64,000 nucleotides of DNA from Actinomycetota bacterium (GTDB lineage Bacteria > Actinomycetota > Thermoleophilia > Gaiellales > Gaiellaceae), in contig VAWH01000025.1 in the NCBI GenBank assembly GCA_005888315.1, positions 21,104-85,103 of the forward strand, given 5' to 3'. The first letter of the stretch is position 1, and every line of letters starts with the position of its first letter. The notes below the pieces were generated by a model. It was not told the DNA's origin. It was given only the letters and a program-made list of their open reading frames with translations, and searched no databases. Of this stretch, positions 25,232 to 33,699 are shown one piece after another. A program made the translations under genes and the position numbers.

Positions 25232-25286
25232 ACGGCCGCCCGGGCAGAGCCCGGACGCCCTCTGGTCGGCGTCGCGAGCGAGCGCC
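25201..25286. repeat. Family B hairpin repeat, copy 5 (reverse)
   Basis: Contains CCCGGGATTAGACGGCCGCC then CGGGCAGAGCCCGGACG, which is the exact reverse complement of the core at 33636-33673, followed by GGTCGGCGTCGCGAGCG. It overlaps the end of the aminotransferase gene. Confidence 0.75.
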
Positions 25287-25544
25287 TCAGTGCCGGCTGC
25301 GGCGGCGGTGTAGCTGGCTCAGCAGCGCGCCGCCGAGGATCCCGATCGCCAGGACCAGGAGGATCAGCCAGATCAGGGAAACCGTCCCCGTGAAGAGCAC
25401 GAAGTGGAGGTGCACCTTCTTGCGGTTCTCGAGCACGAAGGCGATCAGGTAGCACGCGATCACGACGAGGCCGATCAGCTTCGCCCAGAAGCGCGGCTGG
25501 AACTCGCGGATCTGCTCCTCGCTCAGGTTGCGCCAGCGCGGCAT
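25287..25544 (-). CDS. Small LapA-like (DUF1049) membrane protein
   Basis: 85 residues with two hydrophobic helices: KLIGLVVIACYLIAFVLENR and VSLIWLILLVLAIGILGGAL. The FVLENRKKVHLHFVLFTG turn between them is characteristic of the LapA/DUF1049 family, and the basic C-terminus (LHRRRSRH) should face the cytoplasm. In some bacteria members act in lipopolysaccharide assembly; here the role is unknown. Confidence 0.75.
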   Translation of the reverse strand: MPRWRNLSEEQIREFQPRFWAKLIGLVVIACYLIAFVLENRKKVHLHFVLFTGTVSLIWLILLVLAIGILGGALLSQLHRRRSRH

Positions 25545-25590
25545 CGCGGCAGAGTCTAAGAGGCCCTGAGGCCTCGGCGCCGCCGGCGCT

Positions 25591-25776
25591 CTAGGCTGCG
25601 GCGCGGCCGGCGATCTCGGCGAGCGAGCGCGGGACGAGCTGCGGCTGGCGCGGTCGCATCAACGCGCCGCGAGTCTCGGCGCGGAAGGTCGGGCACGGGG
25701 TCTCGGGAGAGAGGGCGCAAAGCCCCGCGCGGCGGAAGTAGCAGTCGTCGCAGGTTGCTTTGCTCCTCTTGCTCAT
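25591..25776 (-). CDS. Small cysteine-rich putative metal-binding protein
   Basis: 61 residues with four cysteines arranged CDDCYFRRAGLCALSPETPC near the N-terminus, a spacing that could bind zinc or an Fe-S cluster. The remainder is basic and rich in Pro/Arg. GAGGAGAT sits just ahead of the ATG. Small proteins with this motif recur in actinobacteria but have no assigned function. Confidence 0.6.
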   Translation of the reverse strand: MSKRSKATCDDCYFRRAGLCALSPETPCPTFRAETRGALMRPRQPQLVPRSLAEIAGRAAA

Positions 25777-25899
25777 CTATCTCCTCGTTAGGTGTGGCCG
25801 CCGCTCTTGAACGGGACGATCATAGAGCGATCCCCCGACAGATCAAGGTGACGATCTTGGAACTTCACGCACTTTGCGCGGCTTTCGGAAACGGGTCGC

Positions 25900-26931
25900 T
25901 CAGGCGGTTGCTGGATGCTTCTCGGGCAGCGTTGCCAATGCGTGCAACGCCTGTGGAAAGCTCTGCACAGGGATGATTCGCAGTCCGTGCGCATACCTTC
26001 GCGCGCTGCGTGCGTTCGACCCCGCCGGGACGAGGAAGACGTCCACACCCGCCTCGCGCGCGCCGATCGTCTTCTGCTTGACGGCGCCGATCGGCAGCAC
26101 GCAGCCGTCGAGCTCGAGTTCGCCCGTTGCGGCGACCTTGTAGCCGCGGTCGACGTCGTGCCCGAGCTCCTCCGTCAGGTCGAGCGCGAAGGCGAGCCCG
26201 GCCGAGGGGCCCCCGACGCCGCGGGTGTCGATGCGAACGTTGATCGGGAGCTTGCCGGTCGAGCCGCCGACCTCGTCGACGAGAATCCCGATCGCGGCCT
26301 CGCGCTTGTTGTCCGGGCTGGCGATCGTCCGGATCGTCGCCGCGGAGACCCGCGCCGATCGGCTGTAGGTCGTGCGGAGCCGGTCGCCGGGCCGGTGGCT
26401 CGCGATCAGCTTGTGCAGCCCGCACAGGCTATGCACCGGTCTGCGGTTGACGGCCAAGAGCCTGTCTCCCGGCCGGAACACCCGGCCGGCGGGCGCCTTG
26501 TGTAGGACGCCGCGGATGACGACGCTCGGCGGCCGGATCCGAACGTGATAGCCGAGTCGTTTAAGGGCGACCGCTGCTGCGATCTTCTGCGACTCCTGCA
26601 TCGCGTTGACGTCGAGCCGCTGCTGCTGCTTCTCGGTCGCGCTCCCGAGCACGTCGCGGATCGGCTGGAGGGTCGCGCCGCGCGCAAGCGGGCGGCCCAG
26701 CAGGTCCTCGAGCAGGCGGGCCTTGCGAAAACGGACGTCGACGAAGTAGACGCCGCCCTTGCTTGCCGTCGCATGCTCGCCGGAGATGCGCACGAGCGGC
26801 TCCAGGGGGTGCGCCCGGTCGGGCAGGAAGACGTAGTAGTGATTGGAGGGGATCAGGTAGAGGATGAACAGTGCGATCGCCGCAAGGAGGAATCCCGCGC
26901 CGGCCGCCCGGGCGAGCGTTAGCGATCGCAT
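25900..26931 (-). CDS. Membrane-anchored PDZ/Lon-like serine protease
   Basis: 343 residues with one N-terminal transmembrane helix (about 8-27), a PDZ domain (about 125-195, VIRGVLHKAPAGRVFRPGDRL) and a C-terminal Lon-type S16 domain. The catalytic dyad is Ser243 (GGPSAGLAFAL) and Lys287 (GAVKQKTIGA), spaced as in Lon. This is the YlbL/SdrC-like group, an extracytoplasmic protease. TACCAT lies 7 nt before the ATG and there is no ribosome-binding site. Substrates unknown. Confidence 0.9.
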   Translation of the reverse strand: MRSLTLARAAGAGFLLAAIALFILYLIPSNHYYVFLPDRAHPLEPLVRISGEHATASKGGVYFVDVRFRKARLLEDLLGRPLARGATLQPIRDVLGSATEKQQQRLDVNAMQESQKIAAAVALKRLGYHVRIRPPSVVIRGVLHKAPAGRVFRPGDRLLAVNRRPVHSLCGLHKLIASHRPGDRLRTTYSRSARVSAATIRTIASPDNKREAAIGILVDEVGGSTGKLPINVRIDTRGVGGPSAGLAFALDLTEELGHDVDRGYKVAATGELELDGCVLPIGAVKQKTIGAREAGVDVFLVPAGSNARSARRYAHGLRIIPVQSFPQALHALATLPEKHPATA

Positions 26932-26962
26932 CGCTCTGATGGTACTTGCCGGCTTTGCTCCC

Positions 26963-27706
26963 CTAGAGGAGGGACCGCGTGAGGCCGCCGTCGACGGGAA
27001 TCACAGCGCCGGTCACGTAACTGCCGCGGTCGGAGGCCAGGAAGCAGATCACGTCCGCGACCTCCTCCGGCCGACCGAAGCGGCGGAGCGCGATCTGCTC
27101 CAGATCGGACGCCCGCGAGCGCTCCGCGTAGACCTCCATCAGCCGCGGCGTCTCGATCCGGCCTGGGGCGATCGAGTTGACCGTGATCTTCTGCGGCCCG
27201 AGCTCGCGCGCCATGGTCTTCGCCCAGCCGATCACCCCGGGCCGGACTGCGTTCGAGAGGGCGAGGTTGTCGACCGGCTCACGGACCGAGCTCGAGGCGA
27301 TGTTGACGATCCGGCCGTGCCCGCCCCGCTCGAGCTGCGGCCGGCACAGCTCGGTCAGGCGGACCACCGAAAGCAGCAGCAGCTCGACGGCGCCCTCGAC
27401 GTCCTCGGCGGTGAGCCCGACGGCCGGACCGCGCGGCGGACCGCCGCTGTTGTTGACCAGGATGTCGATGCCGCCGAAGGCCTCGACAGTCCGGTCGACG
27501 AGACGCTTCAGGTCGGCAGGGTTCGTCACGTCGCCGCGCACGGCGAGTGCGCCAAGGCGCTCGGCCTCGCGGTCGAGAGGGTCGCGTCGGCGCGCGAACA
27601 TGGAGACGTTCGCGCCCTCGCGTGCAAGTGCATCGGCGGTTGCGAGGCCCATGCCGGATGAGGCGCCACAGACGATCGCCGTCCGTCCCTTGAGACCGAG
27701 CTCCAA
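26963..27706 (-). CDS. Short-chain dehydrogenase/reductase with altered active site
   Basis: 247 residues. Cofactor motif GASSGMGLA and NNSG are normal, and the end (GSYVTGAVIPVDGGL) is that of FabG-like enzymes. The serine of the catalytic set is present (NIASSSV), but where YxxxK is expected the sequence is LALSNAVRPGVIGWAKTMA: Tyr is replaced by Ser and Lys by Arg. This variant is known in a subgroup annotated as 3-oxoacyl reductase-like, so catalysis may differ. It is separated by 9 bp from mdh and likely co-transcribed with it. Confidence 0.88.
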   Translation of the reverse strand: MELGLKGRTAIVCGASSGMGLATADALAREGANVSMFARRRDPLDREAERLGALAVRGDVTNPADLKRLVDRTVEAFGGIDILVNNSGGPPRGPAVGLTAEDVEGAVELLLLSVVRLTELCRPQLERGGHGRIVNIASSSVREPVDNLALSNAVRPGVIGWAKTMARELGPQKITVNSIAPGRIETPRLMEVYAERSRASDLEQIALRRFGRPEEVADVICFLASDRGSYVTGAVIPVDGGLTRSLL

Positions 27707-27715
27707 ATTGGCCTC

Positions 27716-28645
27716 CTAGCCGGTCAGGACGCCGACGACCTCGCGCACCGCGTCGGCGGACTCGTTCAACATCGTCTGTTCGTCCTCGCTGAGCTCGAGC
27801 TCGACGATCTCCTGGATCCCGCCGGCGCCGAGCTTGACCGGCACGCCCATGTAGAGCCCCTCGATTCCGTATTCGCCCTCGAGGTACGCCGTGCAGGGAA
27901 GGACGCGCTTCTCGTCGAGCATGATCGAATCGACCATCTGCGCCGCGGCGGCGCCCGGGGCATACCACGCCGAGGTGCCGAGCAGCTCCACGATCTCGCC
28001 GCCACCCTTCGCGGTGCGCTCGACCATCTCCTCGATCTCGTCTTCCTTCACGAGCTTGCGTAGCGGAATGCCGCCGACGGTGGTGGCGGAGACGACCGGA
28101 ACCATCTGGTCGCCGTGACCGCCGAGCACCATCGCGGTCACGTCCTTGACGGAAGAGTCCGTCTTCCAGGCGATGAAGGTCGAGAACCGCGCCGTGTCGA
28201 GGATTCCGGCCATCCCGAAGACCCGCTCCTTCGGCCAACCCGAGACGTTCTTGGCGACGTGGCACATCGCATCCAGCGGGTTCGAGACCACGATCAGCAC
28301 GGCGTCGGGGGACTGGGCGATCGCGGCCTCGGTCACCGAACCGACGATCTTCTCGTTCGTCGTCACGAGGTCGTCACGGCTCATGCCGGGCTTCCGCGGC
28401 ACGCCGGCGGTGATCACGACCACTTCCGAGCCCGCCGTCTCCTCGTAGCCGTTCGAGCCGACGACGTTCGGCTCGTAGCCGAGCACCGCTCCCATCTGAT
28501 TGATGTCGAGCGCCTTTCCCTGCGGCAGGTTCTCGACGATGTCGACGAGCACGACGTCGGCGTAATCGCGCGCCGCGAGCACCTGGGCGCAGGTCGCACC
28601 GACGTTCCCGCCTCCGACGACGGTGACCTTCCTGCGACGGCTCAA
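27716..28645 (-). CDS. mdh: Malate dehydrogenase (LDH-like type)
   Basis: 309 residues: Rossmann [12 protein letters not shown], substrate arginines R84 and R90 ([13 protein letters not shown]), catalytic pair Asp150 (ILDTARF) with Arg153, and His177 (GGHGDQM). Interconverts malate and oxaloacetate with NAD. The start is a TTG that overlaps the upstream isocitrate dehydrogenase stop (GTTTGA), so icd-mdh is one coupled unit; no other start in this frame fits. Confidence 0.93.
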   Translation of the reverse strand: MSRRRKVTVVGGGNVGATCAQVLAARDYADVVLVDIVENLPQGKALDINQMGAVLGYEPNVVGSNGYEETAGSEVVVITAGVPRKPGMSRDDLVTTNEKIVGSVTEAAIAQSPDAVLIVVSNPLDAMCHVAKNVSGWPKERVFGMAGILDTARFSTFIAWKTDSSVKDVTAMVLGGHGDQMVPVVSATTVGGIPLRKLVKEDEIEEMVERTAKGGGEIVELLGTSAWYAPGAAAAQMVDSIMLDEKRVLPCTAYLEGEYGIEGLYMGVPVKLGAGGIQEIVELELSEDEQTMLNESADAVREVVGVLTG

Positions 28646-29733
28646 ACGCGGGCCCCCATCTTGTCGATGATCGCGTCCGCGACCTCGCTCGTCCCGACGG
28701 CGGTCGGATCGTCACGCGACGGCTTCATGTCGTAGGTGACGCTCGCCCCTTCGCGGATCACGTCCGCGAGCGCGCTCTCGAGACGGTCGGCGGCCTCCGT
28801 CTCGTCGAGATGGCGCAGCATCAGCATCCCGGAGAGCAGCATTGCCATCGGGTTGACCTTGTTCTGGCCGGCGTACTTGGGCGCCGAGCCGTGGGTGGGC
28901 TCGAAGATGGCTGCATCCTGGCCGAAGTTCGCCCCCGGAGCCATGCCGAGCCCGCCGATCATCCCGGCCGCGAGGTCGGAGACGATGTCTCCGTACAGGT
29001 TCGGAAGCACGAGCACGTCGTACTCGTCCGGCCGCTGGACGAGCTGCATGCACATATTGTCCACGATCCGGTCGTCGAACTCGACATCCGAGTTCTCCTC
29101 GGCGACCTCGCGCGCGACGTGCAGGTAAAGCCCGTCCGTGAACTTCATGATGTTCGCCTTGTGCACGGCCGTGACCTTGCGGCGGCCGTTCCGGCGGGCG
29201 TAGTCGAACGCGAACTGGACGATGCGCCGCGTCCCCGAGACGGAGAGCGGCTTGATCGAGATGCCGGCGTCGTCGTGCCGCAGCTTGCCGCCGTGCGCCT
29301 CGATCCAGTCGATCAGCTCACGGGTCTCGGGCTTGCCCTGCTCGTACTCGATGCCCGCGTAGAGGTCCTCCGTGTTCTCGCGGACGATGATCAGGTCGAC
29401 GTCGTCGAAGCGGGTGCGGACGCCCTCGTAAGTCTTGCAGGGGCGCACCTGCCCGTAGAGATCGAGGGCCTTGCGCAGGCCGACGTTGACCGAGCGGAAA
29501 CCGCCGCCGACCGGCGTGGTGATCGGGCCCTTGATGGCGACGCCGGTGCGGCGGATCGATTCCAGCGTCTCCTCCGGGAGCGGGTTGCCGCCGAACTGAT
29601 CCATGACGTCGGCGCCCGCCTGCTGCAGGTCCCAGTCGAACTCGACGCCGGTTGCCTCGAGAACCCGGCGGGTGGCCTCGGCCAACTCCGGGCCGGTGCC
29701 GTCGCCCGGGATCAGGGTGACTTCGTGCGCCAC
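28642..29733 (-). CDS. icd: NAD(P)-dependent isocitrate dehydrogenase (decarboxylating)
   Basis: 363 residues of the short NAD-type ICDH/isopropylmalate dehydrogenase family: [12 protein letters not shown], substrate loop [33 protein letters not shown] and the [13 protein letters not shown] metal site. Position with mdh and opposite citrate synthase supports isocitrate rather than isopropylmalate as substrate. GTG at 29733 is chosen because the family starts there and TAGCCT lies 8 nt upstream. Confidence 0.92.
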   Translation of the reverse strand: MAHEVTLIPGDGTGPELAEATRRVLEATGVEFDWDLQQAGADVMDQFGGNPLPEETLESIRRTGVAIKGPITTPVGGGFRSVNVGLRKALDLYGQVRPCKTYEGVRTRFDDVDLIIVRENTEDLYAGIEYEQGKPETRELIDWIEAHGGKLRHDDAGISIKPLSVSGTRRIVQFAFDYARRNGRRKVTAVHKANIMKFTDGLYLHVAREVAEENSDVEFDDRIVDNMCMQLVQRPDEYDVLVLPNLYGDIVSDLAAGMIGGLGMAPGANFGQDAAIFEPTHGSAPKYAGQNKVNPMAMLLSGMLMLRHLDETEAADRLESALADVIREGASVTYDMKPSRDDPTAVGTSEVADAIIDKMGARV

Positions 29734-29741
29734 GGGCCCGG

Positions 29742-29781
29742 AGGCTATCGAAGCTTTGGCTAGCCCTGTTCGCGGTAGATT
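29742..29781. promoter_or_regulatory. Divergent promoters for icd-mdh and citrate synthase
   Basis: Only 54 bp separates the two start codons. On the minus strand TAGCCT (29742-29747) is 8 nt before the icd GTG, and on the plus strand TAGATT (29776-29781) is 6 nt before the gltA GTG. Both transcripts are predicted to be leaderless, and the TCA genes share one regulatory space. Confidence 0.6.
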
Positions 29782-29787
29782 GCAGGC

Positions 29788-30873
29788 GTGACCGACGATT
29801 TCAAATCCGGTCTCGAAGGCGTCGTCGCGGTCGAAACCGAGATCGCCGAGCCCGATCGCGAGGGCGGCGCGCTCCGCTACCGCGGCATCGACATCGAAGA
29901 GCTCGTCGGCCGCTACCCCTACGAGAACGTCTGGGGCCTGCTCGTCGACGACGACCTCGACTCGAAAATGCCCGATCCAGAACCGGTCGAGCTGGGGCCG
30001 CTGACTGGCAATGCGCCGGCCGATCTCCAGGCCGAGACCGCGCGCCTCGCCGGCCAATGGAAGCTCGGCAAGCTCAACGAGATCAGCGACGAGCAGGCGC
30101 GCGAGGACCTCGGGCGACTGTCATCGCAGATGATGGGGATCGTCGCTCGTTCAGCCGCAGTCGCGGACGGCAGGGAACCCGCCTCCGACGAGGTCGTCGA
30201 GCGGGGCGAGACGGCGGCCGAGAAGTTCCTGCTCCGCTGGCGCGGCGAGGCCGACCCTCGCCACGCGAAGGCGATCGACACCTATTGGATCTGCACCGCC
30301 GAGCATGGGCTGAACGCATCGACGTTCACCGCCCGCGTGACGGCGTCGACAGGAGCGGATTGCGGCGCCTCGCTCTCCTCCGCCGTCGGTGCGCTCTCGG
30401 GGCCGTTGCACGGCGGCGCGCCCGCATACGTGAAGCCGATGCTCGAAGAGGTTCAGGCAATGGGCGATCCCGAGCGGTGGATCCGGGAGACGCTCGCCGC
30501 AGGGAAGAAGATCATGGGCTTCGGGCACCGGATCTACCGCGCCGAGGATCCCCGCTCGCGAATCCTGAAGCGGACGGCGAAGGAGCTCGGCTCGCCGCAG
30601 GTCGAGGTCGCCGAGGAGCTCGAGGGCGTGGCTCTGAAGGCGCTGCAGGAGCGTCATCCCGAGCGCGTGCTCGCGACGAACGTCGAGTACTACTCGGCGA
30701 TCGTCCTCGACGTCGCCGAGATCCCGCCTCGGCTCGCGCCGGCGATGTTCGCCTGCTCCCGCGTCGCCGGCTGGTCGGCGCACATCCTCGAGCAGAAACG
30801 GACCGGGCGTCTGTTCCGGCCGTCGGCGCGCTACGTCGGCCCAGCAAGTCGGTCGCTGCAGTCGGTCTCTTGA
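29788..30873 (+). CDS. gltA: Citrate synthase (short type)
   Basis: 361 residues, matching the short CitZ/2-methylcitrate synthase type. The three active-site regions are visible: [28 protein letters not shown] and [14 protein letters not shown]. Makes citrate from oxaloacetate and acetyl-CoA. Neighbours (icd, mdh) favour citrate synthase over 2-methylcitrate synthase, although propionyl-CoA metabolism also exists here. It is followed with a TTGA overlap by a small HEAT-like gene. Confidence 0.93.
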   Translation: MTDDFKSGLEGVVAVETEIAEPDREGGALRYRGIDIEELVGRYPYENVWGLLVDDDLDSKMPDPEPVELGPLTGNAPADLQAETARLAGQWKLGKLNEISDEQAREDLGRLSSQMMGIVARSAAVADGREPASDEVVERGETAAEKFLLRWRGEADPRHAKAIDTYWICTAEHGLNASTFTARVTASTGADCGASLSSAVGALSGPLHGGAPAYVKPMLEEVQAMGDPERWIRETLAAGKKIMGFGHRIYRAEDPRSRILKRTAKELGSPQVEVAEELEGVALKALQERHPERVLATNVEYYSAIVLDVAEIPPRLAPAMFACSRVAGWSAHILEQKRTGRLFRPSARYVGPASRSLQSVS

Positions 30874-31364
30874 CGCTTGGCGAGGCCGCAGCCGCTGCGG
30901 ACGGCCTCGCGGAGCAGGGCTCGGAGCGCGAGCTTGCCCAACTGCGCTCTCAATGGGGCGAGGAGCTCGAGTCGGCCGCGCGCAGCCGCGATTACCGTGA
31001 GCGCGCCGTCGCCTACCGCGCGATCGGCCAGTTTCGCTTCCGTCAGAAGCTGGAGCTGCTCCGGCGTGGGCTCGAAGACGAAAGCCCGGCGTGCCGGGGC
31101 TCGGCGCTACTTGCGCTCGAGCTGCTTTCCCGCGACCACCCCGGGGCTGTGAACGCCGACCGGCCGCTCTTGCATCGGCTCGTCTCGGACGGCGAGGAGA
31201 ATCCTGCAGTCCGCCGGTTGGCGGTCATGTGCCTGAAGAACGGCTCGGCGCAGCGGGACACCATCGTGATCCTCGAAGGCCTGGCCGGCGACGACGAGGC
31301 CGACCGCGAGTTGCGAGCAGCCGCCAAGCGGATCGCCGAGCTGCTGAAGAAAAAGGGCCGCTAG
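30870..31364 (+). CDS. HEAT-repeat-like alpha-helical protein
   Basis: 164 residues from a TTG overlapping the citrate synthase stop. It is almost entirely helical; repeated units such as RAVAYRAIGQFRFRQKLELL, CRGSALLALELLSRD and VRRLAVMCLKNGSAQRD have the spacing of HEAT/armadillo-type repeats. The C-terminus is Lys-rich (LLKKKGR). Probably a protein-interaction module; the TTGA coupling ties it to citrate synthase. Its stop shares CTAG with the convergent small zinc-ribbon gene. Confidence 0.65.
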   Translation: MTLGEAAAAADGLAEQGSERELAQLRSQWGEELESAARSRDYRERAVAYRAIGQFRFRQKLELLRRGLEDESPACRGSALLALELLSRDHPGAVNADRPLLHRLVSDGEENPAVRRLAVMCLKNGSAQRDTIVILEGLAGDDEADRELRAAAKRIAELLKKKGR

Positions 31365-31534
31365 CGATTCGTTCTGCAGATGCAGCCGCTACGCAGCTGG
31401 CGTCCGCACGCTGGACAGTGACGGCGGCGGTTCTTCCAGTCGAGGACGCTCTTCTGGATGCCCGAGAGGGTCATCAACAGCGCGACGCAGAAGGCGGAAG
31501 CGAAGAGCCCCAGCGTGTGCGGGTCGGGCGACAT
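31361..31534 (-). CDS. 57-residue membrane protein with zinc-ribbon tail
   Basis: Not long enough to stand out as an ORF. The N-terminal 25 residues form one hydrophobic helix (LGLFASAFCVALLMTL); the C-terminal part is basic and carries four cysteines as CPACGRQLRSGCIC, a compact zinc ribbon. It follows xerD by 18 bp on the same strand, so xerC, xerD and this gene may be co-directional. The start has AAGAGG immediately before the ATG, closer than usual, which lowers confidence in initiation. Confidence 0.6.
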   Translation of the reverse strand: MSPDPHTLGLFASAFCVALLMTLSGIQKSVLDWKNRRRHCPACGRQLRSGCICRTNR

Positions 31535-31552
31535 CCTCTTGATTTTCGACGA

Positions 31553-32464
31553 TTAGCGTCGCTTTGAAACCCGGCGCCGCTTGGCGTGCGGGTGAGAACT
31601 GAAGTAGAGCTCGCGCCGACGGCGATCGCTGATGTGCGTGTAGAGCTCGGTCGTCGCCAGGTCCGCGTGTCCGAGCATCTCCTGGACGCTACGGAGATCG
31701 GCGCCTCCCTCCAGCAGGTGCGTGGCGAACGAATGCCTGAGCAGGTGCGGGTGGACCCGCCCCGGCTCGAGGCCCGCCTTCTCCGCCAGGCGCCGCAAGA
31801 CCAGGAAGACGCCCGCGCGCGTCAGGCCACCGCCCTGGGCATTGAGGAAGAGCTCCGGCCGATGCCGGCGATCGAGATGCGGCCTTCCACGCGAGATGTA
31901 GCGCCGAAGCGCGTCGGCCGCGGGCCGGCCGAGCGGCACGATTCGCTCCTTCGCGCCTTTGCCCGTGGCCCTGACAAGCCGCTGTTCGAGATCGACGTCG
32001 GTCTTGCCGAGGCCGACCGCCTCGCCGACTCGCAGCCCGGCGCCGTAGAGCAGCTCGACGAGGGCGCGGTCGCGCAGCGCTCGAGGCGTTGTTCCCGCCG
32101 CAGCGTCGATCAGCCGCTCGGCCTCGGACGGCGAGAGTGTGCGTGGCAACCGCCGAGCTTTGCGCGGGAGCGCGACGGCGGCGGCCGGGTTGTCGGTCCG
32201 CCGTCCGAGCAGGACGAGGTGGCGGAAGAAGGATCGCGCCGCGGCGGTGCGCCGCGCGATCGTCGCGGACGAGCGGCCTTCGGCGCGCAGCTCGGCCAGA
32301 TAGCGCTCGAGCTCCTCGGTCGTGACTGCGTGGAGCGGCCGTTCTAGCCGTGCCGCAATGTCGTTCAGGTCGCGGCGGTAGGCGTCGACTGTCCGCGGCG
32401 CCCGCGTTGCGGCCAGGAGCGCGAGGAAGCCTTCGAGGTCGGGGTCTTTCGCGGGCCCAGCCAT
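31553..32464 (-). CDS. xerD: Tyrosine recombinase XerD-like
   Basis: 303 residues: SAM-like N-terminal domain, then the catalytic domain with Arg145 (GAGLRVGEA), Lys169 (TGKGAKER), His240 and Arg243 (HPHLLRHSF), His266 (LGHADLATTE) and nucleophile Tyr275 (LYTHIS). All residues needed for strand exchange are present. ATG at 32464 was chosen at the natural domain start; the longer frame upstream is not protein-like. Resolves chromosome dimers with XerC at dif. Assignment of C versus D within the pair is by similarity only. Confidence 0.9.
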   Translation of the reverse strand: MAGPAKDPDLEGFLALLAATRAPRTVDAYRRDLNDIAARLERPLHAVTTEELERYLAELRAEGRSSATIARRTAAARSFFRHLVLLGRRTDNPAAAVALPRKARRLPRTLSPSEAERLIDAAAGTTPRALRDRALVELLYGAGLRVGEAVGLGKTDVDLEQRLVRATGKGAKERIVPLGRPAADALRRYISRGRPHLDRRHRPELFLNAQGGGLTRAGVFLVLRRLAEKAGLEPGRVHPHLLRHSFATHLLEGGADLRSVQEMLGHADLATTELYTHISDRRRRELYFSSHPHAKRRRVSKRR

Positions 32465-32622
32465 GCCTGGCCTGATTTCGCGGCGCTGCGCCGATCGCCT
32501 GCGTGCAGCGTCCCCCAACCGGCGCCCGTCGCGACCGCTGCGCTTGGCGCGGAGTTGGCGCCTTCCCGTCACAGACACGCGCGCCATCCGCCGGTATCGT
32601 CGACTTCGAGGGAGGAGGGAAG

Positions 32623-32649
32623 AGCCCCACCCAAATAAGGGCGGGGGCT
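32623..32649 (-). terminator. Hairpin after xerC
   Basis: Minus-strand AGCCCCCGCCC-TTATTTG-GGTGGGGCT followed by CTTCCC, located 95 bp downstream of the xerC stop and before xerD. A strong GC stem but only a short pyrimidine tail. The rest of the 280-bp gap between xerC and xerD (32465-32744) holds no ORF I would support. Confidence 0.5.
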
Positions 32650-32744
32650 GCGCCCGTCGCGTGCGCGCGTGAAGACAGGGATGTCTGCGGCGATCATGCG
32701 CTGCGCCGCGACGCTCCGTCTGGTTCGTCCGTTGCGCGGCGGGG

Positions 32745-33572
32745 CTAGGAGCGAGGGTGCGCGCGGTCGTAGACGCGGCGCAGGCGGCGGCCGTCGACAT
32801 GTGAGTAGATCTGGGTCGTCGACAGGGAACTGTGGCCGAGCAGTTCTTGGATCGTGCGCAGGTCGGCACCGCCTTCGAGGAGGTGGGTGGCGAAGGCGTG
32901 ACGCAGGCGATGCGGATGAGGCAGCAACCGTCGTAACGTGCTTGTGTCCAGGCGCCGGCCTCGCGCGGAGAGGAAGAGCGCGTTCTCGGCGCCGCGGGCC
33001 AGTTCGGGGCGCGCGCGATGGAGGTAGCGCGCCAGCCAGTGGGCGGCCTCCTCGCCGAGCGGAACCATCCGCTCCTTGCCGCCCTTCCCGTGGACGTGGA
33101 CGAGCTCCTGCTCGAAGTCGACGTCGCCGAGATCGAGGTCGACGGCCTCGCGGCTGCGCAGCCCGGCCGAGTAGACGAGCTCTCCGAGGGCACGGTTTCG
33201 CAATCCCAGCGGGCCGTCCCGCTCCAGGGCGGCGAGCTCCGTGTCGATCTCCTCGGACTTCGGGGCCTCGGGCAGCCGGCGCGGCTGCCGCGGAGCGAAT
33301 GACGTGTCCGGAACACGCTCGGGACCGAGCGCGAAGCGCACGAGGGCCCGTACCGCGGCGAGCTTGCGCCCGATCGTCGCCGGGGCGAGCTTCGGCCGGC
33401 GCCGGCCGAGGTCAGCCGCGTAGTCCGCGAACGACCGAACGTCGAAGTCGTCCAGCTTCAGCCCCCGACTCGAGAGCCAGTCGCTGAACTGCCGCACGTC
33501 GATGCCGTACGCGCGCCGCGTCGACTCCGACAGCGCGGGACTGGCCAGAAAGCGGGCAATTCGCTCGTCCAC
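32745..33572 (-). CDS. xerC: Tyrosine recombinase XerC-like
   Basis: 275 residues with Arg139 (SAGLRSREA), Lys163 (HGKGGKER), His221 and Arg224 (HPHRLRHAF), His247 (LGHSSLSTTQ) and Tyr256 (IYSHVD), so catalytically complete. Slightly shorter than the usual 295-300 residues but without an obvious gap. It lies 280 bp from xerD on the same strand. Together they make the two-subunit chromosome-dimer resolvase; nothing around them indicates a mobile element. Confidence 0.9.
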   Translation of the reverse strand: MDERIARFLASPALSESTRRAYGIDVRQFSDWLSSRGLKLDDFDVRSFADYAADLGRRRPKLAPATIGRKLAAVRALVRFALGPERVPDTSFAPRQPRRLPEAPKSEEIDTELAALERDGPLGLRNRALGELVYSAGLRSREAVDLDLGDVDFEQELVHVHGKGGKERMVPLGEEAAHWLARYLHRARPELARGAENALFLSARGRRLDTSTLRRLLPHPHRLRHAFATHLLEGGADLRTIQELLGHSSLSTTQIYSHVDGRRLRRVYDRAHPRS

Positions 33573-33604
33573 GGAGAGCGATTCGCGCTCGCCCAGCCGA
33601 AGCC

Positions 33605-33675
33605 TCTGAGGCTTCGCTTGCGATGCCGATTCAGAGGACGTCCGGGCTCTGCCCGGGCGGCCGTCTAATCCCGGG
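33605..33675. repeat. Family B hairpin repeat, copy 6 (best consensus copy)
   Basis: GAGGCTTCGCTTGCGATGCC, then GAGGACGTCCGGGCT, CTGCCCGGGCGGCCG and TCTAATCCCGGG. The stem CCGGGC/GCCCGG is perfect. This copy shares an exact 37-bp core with the reverse-oriented copy at 25201-25286. Confidence 0.8.
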
Positions 33676-33699
33676 TGGAAGAGCGGATGCCGCCTGTTC

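Noticed and set aside
31553..33572. xerD/xerC as part of an integron or mobile element
   Set aside because: Both are typical chromosome-dimer recombinases with chromosomal neighbours; no attachment repeats, cassettes or transfer genes are present.
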